Counted from the stretch's first letter, positions 45,801 through 60,318 are shown. The stretch: DNA of 64,000 nucleotides from Microglena sp. YARC (GCA_022414725.1 CM039462.1:46571885-46635884), one strand, 5' to 3'. The notes: generated by a model from the sequence alone, not told the origin. Numbers and translations are program-made.

Positions 45801-48800
45801 CATAATTCTCGTAATGTTAATGTTTCCAGCCTTGCAACTTGCACAATGAGCAATTCCATGGGAAACGAATACAAATCCATCTCACGCACTTGCGACCATC
45901 GTGCTGTTAACCATGGAGGTACAAACGTTCGCATGGGCACTTCCGAGGCCGCCAGCAATGGGACGGAATCGGACGCAGAGGGACGCATGGCATTCAAGTG
46001 AGACGCAGCCAACCTACTGAAGCTGCGTCTGCGACGCAACGGACCCTTCGACGTTCCTTCGACGACGGAGGACGCAGTGTCCTGAACAATTCGCCTTGGT
46101 CCTACTGGCGTGCCACTGCGATGCTGCCACACTGCAAGTCTGCCACACTGCAAGTCTGCCACACTGCAAGTCTGTCACACTGCAAGTCTGCCAGGCTGTC
46201 GACCGGCCCCCCCACCGCCCCCCACTACATCCGCAATCATCATCACCTGCACCTGGTCGCCGATCTCAGTCCCGATAAATTCTCAATCCCGATCAATTCT
46301 CGATCCCGATCAATTCTCAATACCGACGCATACATAGGTTTGGGAATGGAATTGTCGTCAAAAAATCGAGGCGAAACATGCAAGCATCACAATGAACGAA
46401 TCATTCTCCTAGGGCACTTGAGCTATTATTAGCACGGATTTCACCCACAACTCACCCGCAGGGCCGTGCGTGGGGTGGGCCAGGTTGGAAATCATGCCAC
46501 GCCAATTAACTAAGGTACTCATAATTCTCGTAATGTTAATGTTTCCAGCCTTGCAACTTGCACAATGAGCAATTCCATGGGAAACGAATACAAATCCATC
46601 TCACGCACTTGCGACCATCGTGCTGTTAACCATGGAGGTACAAACGTTCGCATGGGCACTTCCGAGGCCGCCAGCAATGGGACGGAATCGGACGCAGAGG
46701 GACGCATGGCATTCAAGTGAGACGCAGCCAACCTACTGAAGCTGCGTCTGCGACGCAACGGACCCTTCGACGTTCCTTCGACGACGGAGGACGCAGTGTC
46801 CTGAACAATTCGCCTTGGTCCTACTGGCGTGCCACTGCGATGCTGCCACACTGCAAGTCTGCCACACTGCAAGTCTGCCACACTGCAAGTCTGTCACACT
46901 GCAAGTCTGCCAGGCTGTCGACCGGCCCCCCCACCGCCCCCCCACTACATCCGCAATCATCATCACCTGCACCTGGTCGCCGATCTCAGTCCCGATAAAT
47001 TCTCAATCCCGATCAATTCTCGATCCCGATCAATTCTCAATACCGACGCATACATAGGTTTGGGAATGGAATTGTCGTCAAAAAATCGAGGCGAAACATG
47101 CAAGCATCACAATGAACGAATCATTCTCCTAGGGCACTTGAGCTATTATTAGCACGGATTTCACCCACAACTCACCCGCAGGGCCGTGCGTGGGGTGGGC
47201 CAGGTTGGAAATCATGCCACGCCAATTAACTAAGGTACTCATAATTCTCGTAATGTTAATGTTTCCAGCCTTGCAACTTGCACAATGAGCAATTCCATGG
47301 GAAACGAATACAAATCCATCTCACGCACTTGCGACCATCGTGCTGTTAACCATGGAGGTACAAACGTTCGCATGGGCACTTCCGAGGCCGCCAGCAATGG
47401 GACGGAATCGGACGCAGAGGGACGCATGGCATTCAAGTGAGACGCAGCCAACCTACTGAAGCTGCGTCTGCGACGCAACGGACCCTTCGACGTTCCTTCG
47501 ACGACGGAGGACGCAGTGTCCTGAACAATTCGCCTTGGTCCTACTGGCGTGCCACTGCGATGCTGCCACACTGCAAGTCTGCCACACTGCAAGTCTGCCA
47601 CACTGCAAGTCTGTCACACTGCAAGTCTGCCAGGCTGTCGACCGGCCCCCCACCGCCCCCCCACTACATCCGCAATCATCATCACCTGCACCTGGTCGCC
47701 GATCTCAGTCCCGATAAATTCTCAATCCCGATCAATTCTCGATCCCGATCAATTCTCAATACCGACGCATACATAGGTTTGGGAATGGAATTGTCGTCAA
47801 AAAATCGAGGCGAAACATGCAAGCATCACAATGAACGAATCATTCTCCTAGGGCACTTGAGCTATTATTAGCACGGATTTCACCCACAACTCACCCGCAG
47901 GGCCGTGCGTGGGTGGGCCAGGTTGGAAATCATGCCACGCCAATTAACTAAGGTACTCATAATTCTCGTAATGTTAATGTTTCCAGCCTTGCAACTTGCA
48001 CAATGAGCAATTCCATGGGAAACGAATACAAATCCATCTCACGCACTTGCGACCATCGTGCTGTTAACCATGGAGGTACAAACGTTCGCATGGGCACTTC
48101 CGAGGCCGCCAGCAATGGGACGGAATCGGACGCAGAGGGACGCATGGCATTCAAGTGAGACGCAGCCAACCTACTGAAGCTGCGTCTGCGACGCAACGGA
48201 CCCTTCGACGTTCCTTCGACGACGGAGGACGCAGTGTCCTGAACAATTCGCCTTGGTCCTACTGGCGTGCCACTGCGATGCTGCCACACTGCAAGTCTGC
48301 CACACTGCAAGTCTGCCACACTGCAAGTCTGTCACACTGCAAGTCTGCCAGGCTGTCGACCGGCCCCCCCCACCGCCCCCCCACTACATCCGCAATCATC
48401 ATCACCTGCACCTGGTCGCCGATCTCAGTCCCGATAAATTCTCAATCCCGATCAATTCTCGATCCCGATCAATTCTCAATACCGACGCATACATAGGTTT
48501 GGGAATGGAATTGTCGTCAAAAAAATCGAGGCGAAACATGCAAGCATCACAATGAACGAATCATTCTCCTAGGGCACTTGAGCTATTATTAGCACGGATT
48601 TCACCCACAACTCACCCGCAGGGCCGTGCGTGGGGTGGGCCAGGTTGGAAATCATGCCACGCCAATTAACTAAGGTACTCATAATTCTCGTAATGTTAAT
48701 GTTTCCAGCCTTGCAACTTGCACAATGAGCAATTCCATGGGAAACGAATACAAATCCATCTCACGCACTTGCGACCATCGTGCTGTTAACCATGGAGGTA

Positions 48801-51362
48801 CAAACGTTCGCATGGGCACTTCCGAGGCCGCCAGCAATGGGACGGAATCGGACGCAGAGGGACGCATGGCATTCAAGTGAGACGCAGCCAACCTACTGAA
48901 AGCTGCGTCTGCGACGCAACGGACCCTTCGACGTTCCTTCGACGACGGAGGACGCAGTGTCCTGAACAATTCGCCTTGGTCCTACTGGCGTGCCACTGCG
49001 ATGCTGCCACACTGCAAGTCTGCCACACTGCAAGTCTGCCACACTGCAAGTCTGTCACACTGCAAGTCTGCCAGGCTGTCGACCGGCCCCCCCACCGCCC
49101 CCCCACTACATCCGCAATCATCATCACCTGCACCTGGTCGCCGATCTCAGTCCCGATAAATTCTCAATCCCGATCAATTCTCGATCCCGATCAATTCTCA
49201 ATACCGACGCATACATAGGTTTGGGAATGGAATTGTCGTCAAAAAATCGAGGCGAAACATGCAAGCATCACAATGAACGAATCATTCTCCTAGGGCACTT
49301 GAGCTATTATTAGCACGGATTTCACCCACAACTCACCCGCAGGGCCGTGCGTGGGGTGGGCCAGGTTGGAAATCATGCCACGCCAATTAACTAAGGTACT
49401 CATAATTCTCGTAATGTTAATGTTTCCAGCCTTGCAACTTGCACAATGAGCAATTCCATGGGAAACGAATACAAATCCATCTCACGCACTTGCGACCATC
49501 GTGCTGTTAACCATGGAGGTACAAACGTTCGCATGGGCACTTCCGAGGCCGCCAGCAATGGACGGAATCGGACGCAGAGGGACGCATGGCATTCAAGTGA
49601 GACGCAGCCAACCTACTGAAGCTGCGTCTGCGACGCAACGGACCCTTCGACGTTCCTTCGACGACGGAGGACGCAGTGTCCTGAACAATTCGCCTTGGTC
49701 CTACTGGCGTAGCCACTGCGATGCTGCCACACTGCAAAGTCTGCCACACTGCAAGTCTGCCACACTGCAAGTCTGTCACACTGCAAGTCTGCCAGGCTGT
49801 CGACCGGCCCCCCCACCGCCCCCCCACTACATCCGCAATCATCATCACCTGCACCTGGTCGCCGATCTCAGTCCCGATAAATTCTCAATCCCGATCAATT
49901 CTCGATCCCGATCAATTCTCAATACCGACGCATACATAGGTTTGGGAATGGAATTGTCGTCAAAAAAATCGAGGCGAAACATGCAAGCATCACAATGAAC
50001 GAATCATTCTCCTAGGGCACTTGAGCTATTATTAGCACGGATTTCACCCACAACTCACCCGCAGGGCCGTGCGTGGGGTGGGCCAGGTTGGAAATCATGC
50101 CACGCCAATTAACTAAGGTACTCATAATTCTCGTAATGTTAATGTTTCCAGCCTTGCAACTTGCACAATGAGCAATTCCATGGGAAACGAATACAAATCC
50201 ATCTCACGCACTTGCGACCATCGTGCTGTTAACCATGGAGGTACAAACGTTCGCATGGGCACTTCCGAGGCCGCCAGCAATGGGACGGAATCGGACGCAG
50301 AGGGACGCATGGCATTCAAGTGAGACGCAGCCAACCTACTGAAGCTGCGTCTGCGACGCAACGGACCCTTCGACGTTCCTTCGACGACGGAGGACGCAGT
50401 GTCCTGAACAATTCGCCTTGGTCCTACTGGGCGTGCCACTGCGATGCTGCCACACTGCAAGTCTCGCCACACTGCAAGTCTGCCACACTGCAAGTCTGTC
50501 ACACTGCAAGTCTGCCAGGCTGTCGACCGGCCCCCCCACCGCCCCCCCCACTACATCCGCAATCATCATCACCTGCACCTGGTCGCCGATCTCAGTCCCG
50601 ATAAATTCTCAATCCCGATCAATTCTCGATCCCGATCAATTCTCAATACCGACGCATACATAGGTTTGGGAATGGAATTGTCGTCAAAAAATCGAGGCGA
50701 AACATGCAAGCATCACAATGAACGAATCATTCTCCTAGGGCACTTGAGCTATTATTAGCACGGATTTCACCCACAACTCACCCGCAGGGCCGTGCGTGGG
50801 TGGGCCAGGTTGGAAATCATGCCACGCCAATTAACTAAGGTACTCATAATTCTCGTAATGTTAATGTTTCCAGCCTTGCAACTTGCACAATGAGCAATTC
50901 CATGGGAAACGAATACAAATCCATCTCACGCACTTGCGACCATCGTGCTGTTAACCATGGAGGTACAAACGTTCGCATGGGCACTTCCGAGGCCGCCAGC
51001 AATGGGACGGAATCGGACGCAGAGGGACGCATGGCATTCAAGTGAGACGCAGCCAACCTACTGAAGCTGCGTCTGCGACGCAACGGACCCTTCGACGTTC
51101 CTTCGACGACGGAGGACGCAGTGTCCTGAACAATTCGCCTTGGTCCTACTGGCGTGCCACTGCGATGCTGCCAACACTGCAAGTCTGCCACACTGCAAGT
51201 CTGCCACACTGCAAGTCTGCCAGTCTGCCAGGCTGTCGACCGGCCCCCCACCGCCCCCCCACTACATCCGCAATCATCATCACCTGCACCTGCGATCGCC
51301 TCCAGTCCCGATAAATTCTCAATCCCGATCAATCTCGATCCCGATCAATTCTCAATACCGAC
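39851..51362. repeat. 719-720-bp satellite, 16 near-identical tandem units
   Basis: The landmark CGCATACATAGG recurs at 39851, 40571, 41290, 42009, 42729, 43448, 44168, 44888, 45608, 46327, 47047, 47766, 48486, 49208, 49929, 50653 and 51362. Units are almost identical; differences are mostly lengths of two C runs and an A run, with more indels from about 48900. Each unit holds a nested 16-bp sub-repeat (CACACTGCAAGTCTGC, four to five copies) and an 18-bp sub-repeat of CCCGATCAATTCTC type. Open frames of 120 codons (minus) and up to 144 codons (plus) recur, but the plus frame breaks with every change in C-run length, so I do not call genes. Confidence 0.97.
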
Positions 51363-54300
51363 GCATACATAGGTTTGGAATGAAATTGTCGTCAAAAAAT
51401 CGAGGCGAAACATGCAAGCATCACAATGAATACGCCAATCGACGTACTTTCATATTCTCGTAATGTTAATGTTTTCCTAGGGCACAATTTGGGAAACGCT
51501 ATTTATTTTTAGCTCTCGAACAGCGGATCGTGCTGTTAACCATGGAGGTCGACAATACGTTCGCATGGGCCTCCGAGGCCGCCAGGGGCAGGGGCTCGGA
51601 CGCAGAGGGACGCATGGGGCATTCGTGGGGTGAGACGCCAGCAACCTACTGGGCCATCTGCGTCGTTGTGCGACGCAACGGAATCGACGACGGAGGAACG
51701 CAGTGTCCATGCCACGCCACTATTTAACTAAGATGTACTCATAATTGCAAGCTCTCGTAATGTTAATGTTTCCATCGACCGGCCCCCCCACCGCCCCCCC
51801 CACTACATCCGCCAATCATTCATGCAACTTGCCACAATGAGATCCCTATCAATTCATGGGAAACGATACCGACGCATCCATAGGTTTGGGAATGGAATTG
51901 TCCATCCAAAAAATCGAGGCGCAGACCATAACATGGAGTACATGGAGTAAAAACGTTCGAGGCCACTTCCGAGGCCGCCAGCATGAGATTTTGCATTTCA
52001 AGTGAGGACGCAGCCAACCTACTGAAGCTTGCGTCTACGCAACGGATTTCGACGTCCCTTCCGACGGAGGACGCAATTCGCCTTGCGTCCTACTGCGACC
52101 GGAAGTCTGCCACACTGCGTGCCAGCCCCCCCACCGCCCCCCACTACATCCGGTCGTCTCAGTTCCCATAAATCTCCCAATCCCCGTGATCCAATTCTCC
52201 AATACCCCCGAATCGAAACATGCAAGCAATGATAGGGCATGGAGCTATTTATTAGCACGGAAATGGTAACTTCATAATTTCTCGTAATGTTAATGTTTTC
52301 CAGCCTTTGCAAACTTTGCACAATGAGGCAATTCCATGGCGAAACGAATACAAATCCATCTCACGCACTTGCGGACCATCGTGCTGTTAAACCATGGAGC
52401 GTACAAACGTTCGCATGGGCACTTCCGAAGTGGGACGGAATTGCCATTAAGTTGCAACGGACCCTTCGACGTTCCTTCACGACGGAGGACGCTACGGCCT
52501 TTCGAAACGTTCCCTTCGACGACGGAAGGTCCAGTGTTCCTGCTGCCACTTGCAAGTCTGCCCCACACTGGCAAGTCTCACTGCAAGGGCCACGCTCCCA
52601 ACCACCCCGCGCATCACCTGCACGATCGCATGAAAATTTCCTATCACTCCCCGCACACATCTCTGAAAATTCTCAATCTCGCCCCGATCTAATCTTCCCC
52701 CAATACAATTCTCGATTCCGATCAATTTTCTCATTACCGAGCATACACTAGGTTTGAATGCATTGTCCGCTCCAAAAAATCGAGGCGACAACATGGCAAC
52801 CGCATCACAATGAACACATGCAAGCATTCTCCCCTACAACTTGAACGAATCATTCCCAGTATATACCGCACAGGATCCCCTCACCCTAAACCTCACCCGA
52901 ACACAGAGGCCACCCGTCCGCAGTTCCACCCCCCAAGTCGTTGGAAATCACCCTCGCCACTTGCTGTTTCCCAGCCCAACTCCGTCTAATACGACCCAGC
53001 ACAAGCCCGTTACACTGCAGGGACTCTACTATTTCCTCATTTATTCGTGCACGTTTTTTTGTGCGCCGTGTCACTTTTGCAGAAGCTAGTTTATTAGCAC
53101 GATTCACCCACAAACTCACCCGCAGGGTGCAATCATGCGGACCGGCCAACTCTCTCCCACGTATGAAGCGGTGCCAGACCACTCTCCCCATCTTCGTTGG
53201 AAATCATAGCCACGCATCCTTAACATAAAGTTTAAAGGCGTGCGATCTCTTCGGGAATTCTTCTAAGTAATGTTTCCAGCCTGAACCTCCCCCTATCCCA
53301 TCTCGTGCACAATGAGCCCTGTCCCTTTTCATGGGAAACGAATACAAAATCCATCTAGCGAACCTGGCCTGGCCTTCGCGGACCATCGTTGCTGTTAACA
53401 TGGAGGTACAAACGTCGAACCCTCCTACACTCACAAGTCCAGAGGCCGCCACCTCAATGGGACGAATCACGCCAGAGTGATCTTTCCGCGCGCATGTCAT
53501 TCAAGTCCATATCGCTGAAGTAGCCGCCACCTCACCTGCACTACTTCGCGACGAAAGGATGTCACCTGTCCACCTGGGCTCAAATGCATCCCTCCTATCT
53601 TGCTCGGCCCACTTAACATCCCGCGGCGATTCATTTACAGCACCTGCACCCCTTGGTCGCCATTGATCTCAGTCCCGATAAATTCTCAATCCCGATCAAT
53701 TCGTCGATCCGATCAATTCTCAATACCGACGTATACATAGGTTTGGGAATGGAATTGTCGTCAAAAAAATCGAGGCGAAACATGCAAGCATTCACAATGA
53801 ACGAATCATTCTCCTAGGGCACTTGAGCTATATTAGCACGGATTTCACCCACAACTCACCCGTCAGGGTGCGTGGCCATAAGGTGGCGGTCCAGGTTGGA
53901 AATCACATACCACGCCAATAACTAAGGTACTCAATAAGTCTCGTAATGTTAATGTTTCCAGCCTTGGCAACTTGCACAACTTGAGCAATTCCATGGGAAA
54001 CGAATACAAATCCATCTCACGCACTTCGGACCATCGTGCTGTTAACCATGGAGGTACAGAAACGTTCGCATGGGCACTTCCGAGGGCGCCCAGCAATGGG
54101 ACGGAATCGGACGCAGAGGACGCATTGGCATTCAAGTGAGACGCAGCCAACCTACTGAAGCTGCGTCTGCGACGCAACGGACCCTTCGACGTTCCTTCGA
54201 CGACTGTGACTGGAGGACGCAGTGTCCTGAACAATTCGCTTGGTTCCTACTGGCGTGGCCACTGCGATTGCTGCCACACTGCAAGTCTGCCACAGGCACA

Positions 54301-56463
54301 CAGTCTGCCACACTGCTAAGTCTGTCACACTGCAAGTCTGCCAGTGCTGGATCGCCGACCGGCCCCCCCCACCCTCCCGCCCCCCTCATGACATCCCGCT
54401 CTATCATCACCCACCCCCTCTCAAGATTCTCACACGATCCCGAATTATAATTTCAGTCGCTCAATCCCTCCATAAATTTCAATCCCGATTCAAAATTCTC
54501 ATGATCCCGATCAATTCTCAATACCCCTCGCGACGCATACATAGGTTTGGGAATGGGAATTTGTCGTCAAAAAAATCGAGGCGTAAACATGCAAGCCCTT
54601 CACTATGAAACGAATCAATGTCTCCTAGGGCACTTGAGCTATATATAAATTAGCACGCGGATTTCACCCACAACTCACATCGCAGTGCCGTGCGTGGGGT
54701 GGGCCAGGTTAGGATCAAATCAGCTTGCCACGCCAATTAACTAACGTACTCATAATTTCTCGTAATGTTAATGTTCCAGCGCTTGCACTGCACAATGGAG
54801 CAATGTCCATGGAAACGAATACAAATCCATCTCAACGCACTTGCGGTACCATCGTGCTGTTAAACCATGAGGTACAAACACGTTCGCATGGGCACTTCCG
54901 AGGCCGCAGCAATGGGACGGAATCGGACGCAGAGGGATCGCATGGCATTCAAAGTGAGACGCCAGGCAGCCAACCTACTGAAGCTGCGTCTGCGATCGCA
55001 ACGGACCCCTTTGAGTTCCTTCGACGACGGAGGGACGCAGTTGTCCTGAACAATTCGCCTTGGTACCTACTGGCGTGCACACTGCCGATCGCTGGACTGG
55101 CAAGTCTGCACACTGCAAGATCTGCCACCTGCTGCTCCTAGAACAATCGTCACAACCTGCATTAGTCTTGCCAGGCTGTCGACCCTGGCCCCCCCACTGC
55201 ACCCCCACTACATCCGCAATCTTATCATCACTCTGGCGACCTGGGTCGCGATTCTAGGTCCCGATCAAATTCTCAAATCCCCGAATCAAATCATCCCCCT
55301 GATTTACCCGATCCGCTCTCCAATTTCCACACTACCGACGCCATACATAGTGTGTTGGGGATGAATTGTCAGTCTCAACAAATCGAGGCGAGAAACATGC
55401 AAGCATACCACAAGAACGAATTCATTCTCTAGGGCCCAGCTCTGAGCTTATTCATCGCACGGATTTCACCCATCAACACCCCGCTAGCGGCCGTGCGTGG
55501 GGTGGGCCAGGTTGGAAATCCTGCCACGCCAATTAACTAACTTGGTACTCATAATTCTCGTAACATTTTAATTTTCCAGCCTTGCAACTTGGCACAACTG
55601 AGCAATTCCCATGGCAAATCGAATACAAATCCCATCTCACCGACCTTACGCGACCATTGCTGCTTTAAACCATGGAGGTAAAACAAAACGTAGCATGCTA
55701 GCACTTCCCGACGCCCGCCAGCAATGGGATGTCCGGAATCGGACGCAGAGACGCATGGCATTTCAAAGTGAGACGCAGCCCAACCCTACTGAAAGCTGCT
55801 TGTTCTGCGACGAAACGGCTTCGACGTTCTGTCGACGACGCGAGGCACGCATCGAACCTCGCTCATATGTGATCTCCCCACTGAACAATTCGCCTCTCGG
55901 TCCTTCCCACTGGCGTCCGCCATTCTGCGATGCTTGCCACATCATAGTGCACGTGCTCTTGCCACACTGGCAACTGCCACACTGCAAGGTCTGTCACACA
56001 TGCAAGTCTGCCAGGCTAGTCGACCAGGCTAACCCCCCACCGCCCCCCTCACTACACATCCGCAATCATCATCACCTGCACCTGGCTCGCCCGTATAACC
56101 TCCAGCCCAGAATCAAATTCTCATTCCCGATAAATTCTCAATCCGATCGATTGCTCACGATACCCCGATCAATTCTCTAATTACCGACGTGCCATACATA
56201 GGTTTGGGAATGAATTGAGTCTCAGTCAAAAAAATCGATGGCGAACATGCCACCCGTGCCCCATCACAATGAACGAATCATTCTCCTAGGGCACTTGAGC
56301 ATCATTATTAGCCCCAACGGATTTCACCCCACGGAACACTCACCACCCGCTCGTATTAGTATCGCCCCAACCGACCTGACCCTCTGCGTGGGGTGGGCCA
56401 GGTGGAAATCATGCCACACCAATTAACTAAGGTACTCATAATTCTCAGTAAATGTTAATGTTT
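51363..56463. repeat. Degenerate continuation of the 720-bp satellite up to the gap
   Basis: About six further units are recognisable from the CATAGGTTTGGG landmark near 51880, 52745, 53735, 54540, 55350 and 56195. Spacing varies from about 800 to 1000 bp, with frequent one- to three-base indels, duplicated words and some inserted text (52850-53650 is the least repeat-like part). The rate of indels rises abruptly and stays high to the N gap, so poor consensus quality is at least part of the cause. Confidence 0.85.
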
Positions 56464-57463
56464 NNNNNNNNNNNNNNNNNNNNNNNNNNNNNNNNNNNNN
56501 NNNNNNNNNNNNNNNNNNNNNNNNNNNNNNNNNNNNNNNNNNNNNNNNNNNNNNNNNNNNNNNNNNNNNNNNNNNNNNNNNNNNNNNNNNNNNNNNNNNN
56601 NNNNNNNNNNNNNNNNNNNNNNNNNNNNNNNNNNNNNNNNNNNNNNNNNNNNNNNNNNNNNNNNNNNNNNNNNNNNNNNNNNNNNNNNNNNNNNNNNNNN
56701 NNNNNNNNNNNNNNNNNNNNNNNNNNNNNNNNNNNNNNNNNNNNNNNNNNNNNNNNNNNNNNNNNNNNNNNNNNNNNNNNNNNNNNNNNNNNNNNNNNNN
56801 NNNNNNNNNNNNNNNNNNNNNNNNNNNNNNNNNNNNNNNNNNNNNNNNNNNNNNNNNNNNNNNNNNNNNNNNNNNNNNNNNNNNNNNNNNNNNNNNNNNN
56901 NNNNNNNNNNNNNNNNNNNNNNNNNNNNNNNNNNNNNNNNNNNNNNNNNNNNNNNNNNNNNNNNNNNNNNNNNNNNNNNNNNNNNNNNNNNNNNNNNNNN
57001 NNNNNNNNNNNNNNNNNNNNNNNNNNNNNNNNNNNNNNNNNNNNNNNNNNNNNNNNNNNNNNNNNNNNNNNNNNNNNNNNNNNNNNNNNNNNNNNNNNNN
57101 NNNNNNNNNNNNNNNNNNNNNNNNNNNNNNNNNNNNNNNNNNNNNNNNNNNNNNNNNNNNNNNNNNNNNNNNNNNNNNNNNNNNNNNNNNNNNNNNNNNN
57201 NNNNNNNNNNNNNNNNNNNNNNNNNNNNNNNNNNNNNNNNNNNNNNNNNNNNNNNNNNNNNNNNNNNNNNNNNNNNNNNNNNNNNNNNNNNNNNNNNNNN
57301 NNNNNNNNNNNNNNNNNNNNNNNNNNNNNNNNNNNNNNNNNNNNNNNNNNNNNNNNNNNNNNNNNNNNNNNNNNNNNNNNNNNNNNNNNNNNNNNNNNNN
57401 NNNNNNNNNNNNNNNNNNNNNNNNNNNNNNNNNNNNNNNNNNNNNNNNNNNNNNNNNNNNNNN
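56464..57463. other. Assembly gap, exactly 1000 N
   Basis: A run of 1000 N, the usual placeholder for a gap of unknown size. The left flank is 720-bp satellite and the right flank is not, so the satellite ends inside the gap and its true length is unknown. Confidence 0.99.
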
Positions 57464-57530
57464 CTACCCATCCCATGTGACCAAGAATCTGCCATTCTTC
57501 AATGCCAACATCACAACGCACCCACAACAC

Positions 57531-57680
57531 GTATTATATTCTCTTTCCATTAAGCAGGCACATGTGTGAACCCCTCTACCCCACATCCGCCCCCCCACAC
57601 ACACACACACTCAAGCATGTCCAAGGCTCAACACAACTGGTACTCACTACCTTTGTCTCCCTTCCATTACGCAGGTCTTG
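57531..57680 (+). repeat. Duplicated acceptor-like segment, 117 bp apart
   Basis: CTTTCCATTAAGCAG (ending 57557) and CTTCCATTACGCAG (ending 57674) both look like 3' splice sites on the plus strand. They are separated by C-rich and CA microsatellite, as in the introns of genes A and B. The sequence after each is only briefly similar and soon C-rich, so no exon is called. The following stretch, 57680-60300, shows no feature I can support. Confidence 0.35.
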
Positions 57681-60318
57681 TGCGATAAACAGCCCCCCGC
57701 CCCCCCCCCCCACTCACCACCCTACCACCCAGCCCATCATTGGTTGCACACAGAGCGATGACTATGCTTCAGCGCGCCCAATAGCACATGCAACCAAGCT
57801 CACATATTGTCCCCATATTACCAACTGAACTTATGTGATACAGTACTCGGCTATGTGGTGTGAACAGCAATAGAAGGGACATCTTCACAACAGACACATT
57901 ATCTCCCCCCGAGAATACATAGAAGTCTACTACGGTTGTTCATTCTGAGACGAACGAGTGAGTTTTGTTATTACACCTGAGTACAAGTTCATCTCTTGAT
58001 GTATCTAAGCATGACCAATTATTGCTTCTTGGCAGTGTCTCTATTGCATGCGATTGGATGAAGTGGAGTTAACGCATGTTTTCCAAACACGAACATCAAT
58101 TCAGATGTGTCTCATTTGCCGATAATGAAGCAGGATTTCATCTGAGGAACAAATAGCTCTTGATCACGCGAGGGTGGGGGGCCCAAAATGATTATGGACC
58201 CTATGTGGAAATGATCGACGAAAGCACCTGTTCATGACACTTACCTTCAATGGGACAGGCAAATGTCCTAAAGAATGAGTGCGAAGGATATTCTTGATAG
58301 TATTACAGAGATATTCTAGAAACAATTGCACAGATCCAGCACTCATTAATAGATCATTTATTGTAGTGGCTAAGCGATCATGAAGTCAACTTTACAATCA
58401 CATGTCCAATTGGGTTTTGGATCAAAATTGTGAAGACAATGCACCTTGTCTTTAAAAGGAGCCAGAACTTCATTGCTGTGCTAGATTGGTTTTGGCTCAT
58501 ACTGATGGCATCTATTAATCTCCAAATAATGAGTTACAAGCTCTAAAGATGCACAGCGCACTTGTGTCAAGAGGTCTATCATGCTATAGTGGTCGAGTCA
58601 TAAGGATCACAACAATCATGGTCGGATCTTTACGTAGTAAGGTTCTTGCAACACAGTTGTATTTGGTCCATATACTAACGATGTTCAATCTGTGTCCAGG
58701 TGAACAATTTCTCAGAGTGGACATTTGCGATTAGCAGGCAAAGAGTACAAGTTTGATACATATGGGAAACCAGAGGGTCGACCAGGATAAACCTTTAGAG
58801 TGTTGAAAACAGTTTGCTCAAAACCAGATGCATGTGCCATTTCATCAAGCAGCCTACCTTGAACATTCTGCGATATCTTTTTAGGATGGCCGATGGGTAG
58901 TGCTAATCACAAGTGAACCCAGATTGTATGTTTGGGGTTCTATTAGCTGCATACTATTGAATATGAGGCAAAGTGGAGCGTGGAGGCAAACATCGCCATG
59001 GGCAATGCAATCTCAAGCTTACCTTTCATTTTATAAAATTTAGGAATACAAATGGAAAAACGGACAGGATGGCAAGTCATTTGGTTTACTTTCATGGAAA
59101 GTGTAGCATGCTCCTACTTCCCTACCCTGAAAAGCCTTTGGGATCGACAAATCCATTATTGATTTGCATCCTTCTGAAGCTCCTACACGTTGGAAGCTTG
59201 TCCTCTCCAAGCTACTTCACCGTGAAGTCTCGAACATTGGAAGCTAAGTACTATTGAAGCTGTTTCACCTGGCTGCACTATTGGGAGCTAGTACTCTGTC
59301 AGCTGGCTCATCCAAAGATCTTACATTGGAAGCTAGTACAATGGACGTGATGATTTCCAAATCCGATCATGTAAGTTAATTGTTGAGTAATAAAATTATA
59401 CAACTGTTCACGCACCTATTGCCATCTATCATCTACCAACTGCATTGCCATCCTACTTAGCACCTTACTGCATTTACTGGCTCTACCTACTGTCACACAA
59501 CTGCTACTTAGCCAAATACTGAATGCATACAATATCAGCAATTAACTCATTCCGCATTAATATCACTTCAGTTATAAACCCTAATTAACTATGCATACCA
59601 TCCCATTGCCTACATTCATATGTTCAGGCCCTCTCCGGCTTGGTTCTCGCTCTCCCCACTCACACACACCCTCCTCCCCCTCCTCCCCCTACCACACCAA
59701 AACACACTTCACCTTTCTACACACCCACTGCGATCTTCATAGTTCCTTTCCCAATATAACTTGTCTAAATGGTCTACCACCTCTCCCCCCCCCTCCTCAG
59801 CCCCACGTCCCCCTCTTTTGTCTCCAAGATTTGGTTTGGCAGATACATTTGGGACAACGCTCTCATGCAGCTTGGGACAAAGTGCTTGAATAGGGCAAAT
59901 CTAATGATATAAGTTTGGTCATGGCTATGAGAATCCCATTGGACCTACTAAAACAGTGCTTCTGTTCATAGTATATCTCGGAATCGCTGGCTTGCTCCAT
60001 GCCAAATGCACAAACACAACACCAAGTGGCAAAAATAGGTGGAAGAGCTGGAGATCATAGTGATGTGTAGAGATGGGATATGATAGATCCACTAGTACAT
60101 ACCACTCATTGTTTGATGCACAGCTAACAATGTCCACTACCCAGGCGAACACATGGAACCTTGTTGCTTAATGCCCAGTATTGACTGTTAGCTATGCCGG
60201 GCAATCCACACTTTGAGTCTATGACCAATGAGCATGGGTCGTGGTCTTAGAGACTGGATGTTGTGGAAAGACAAATTCGATAAAGGTGCAACTATTTCAG
60301 AACCTCCAAGTATGTTAG

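Noticed and set aside
39851..51362. Genes in each 720-bp unit
   Set aside because: The frames overlap on both strands, break with C-run length, match no known family and sit in a homogenised satellite.
56445..57530. Long open frames across the gap
   Set aside because: They consist of N and carry no information.
58500..59400. Ty1/copia-like retroelement remnant
   Set aside because: A few words resembling copia polyprotein text were suspected (near 58770), but no consistent frame, catalytic motif or LTR was found.
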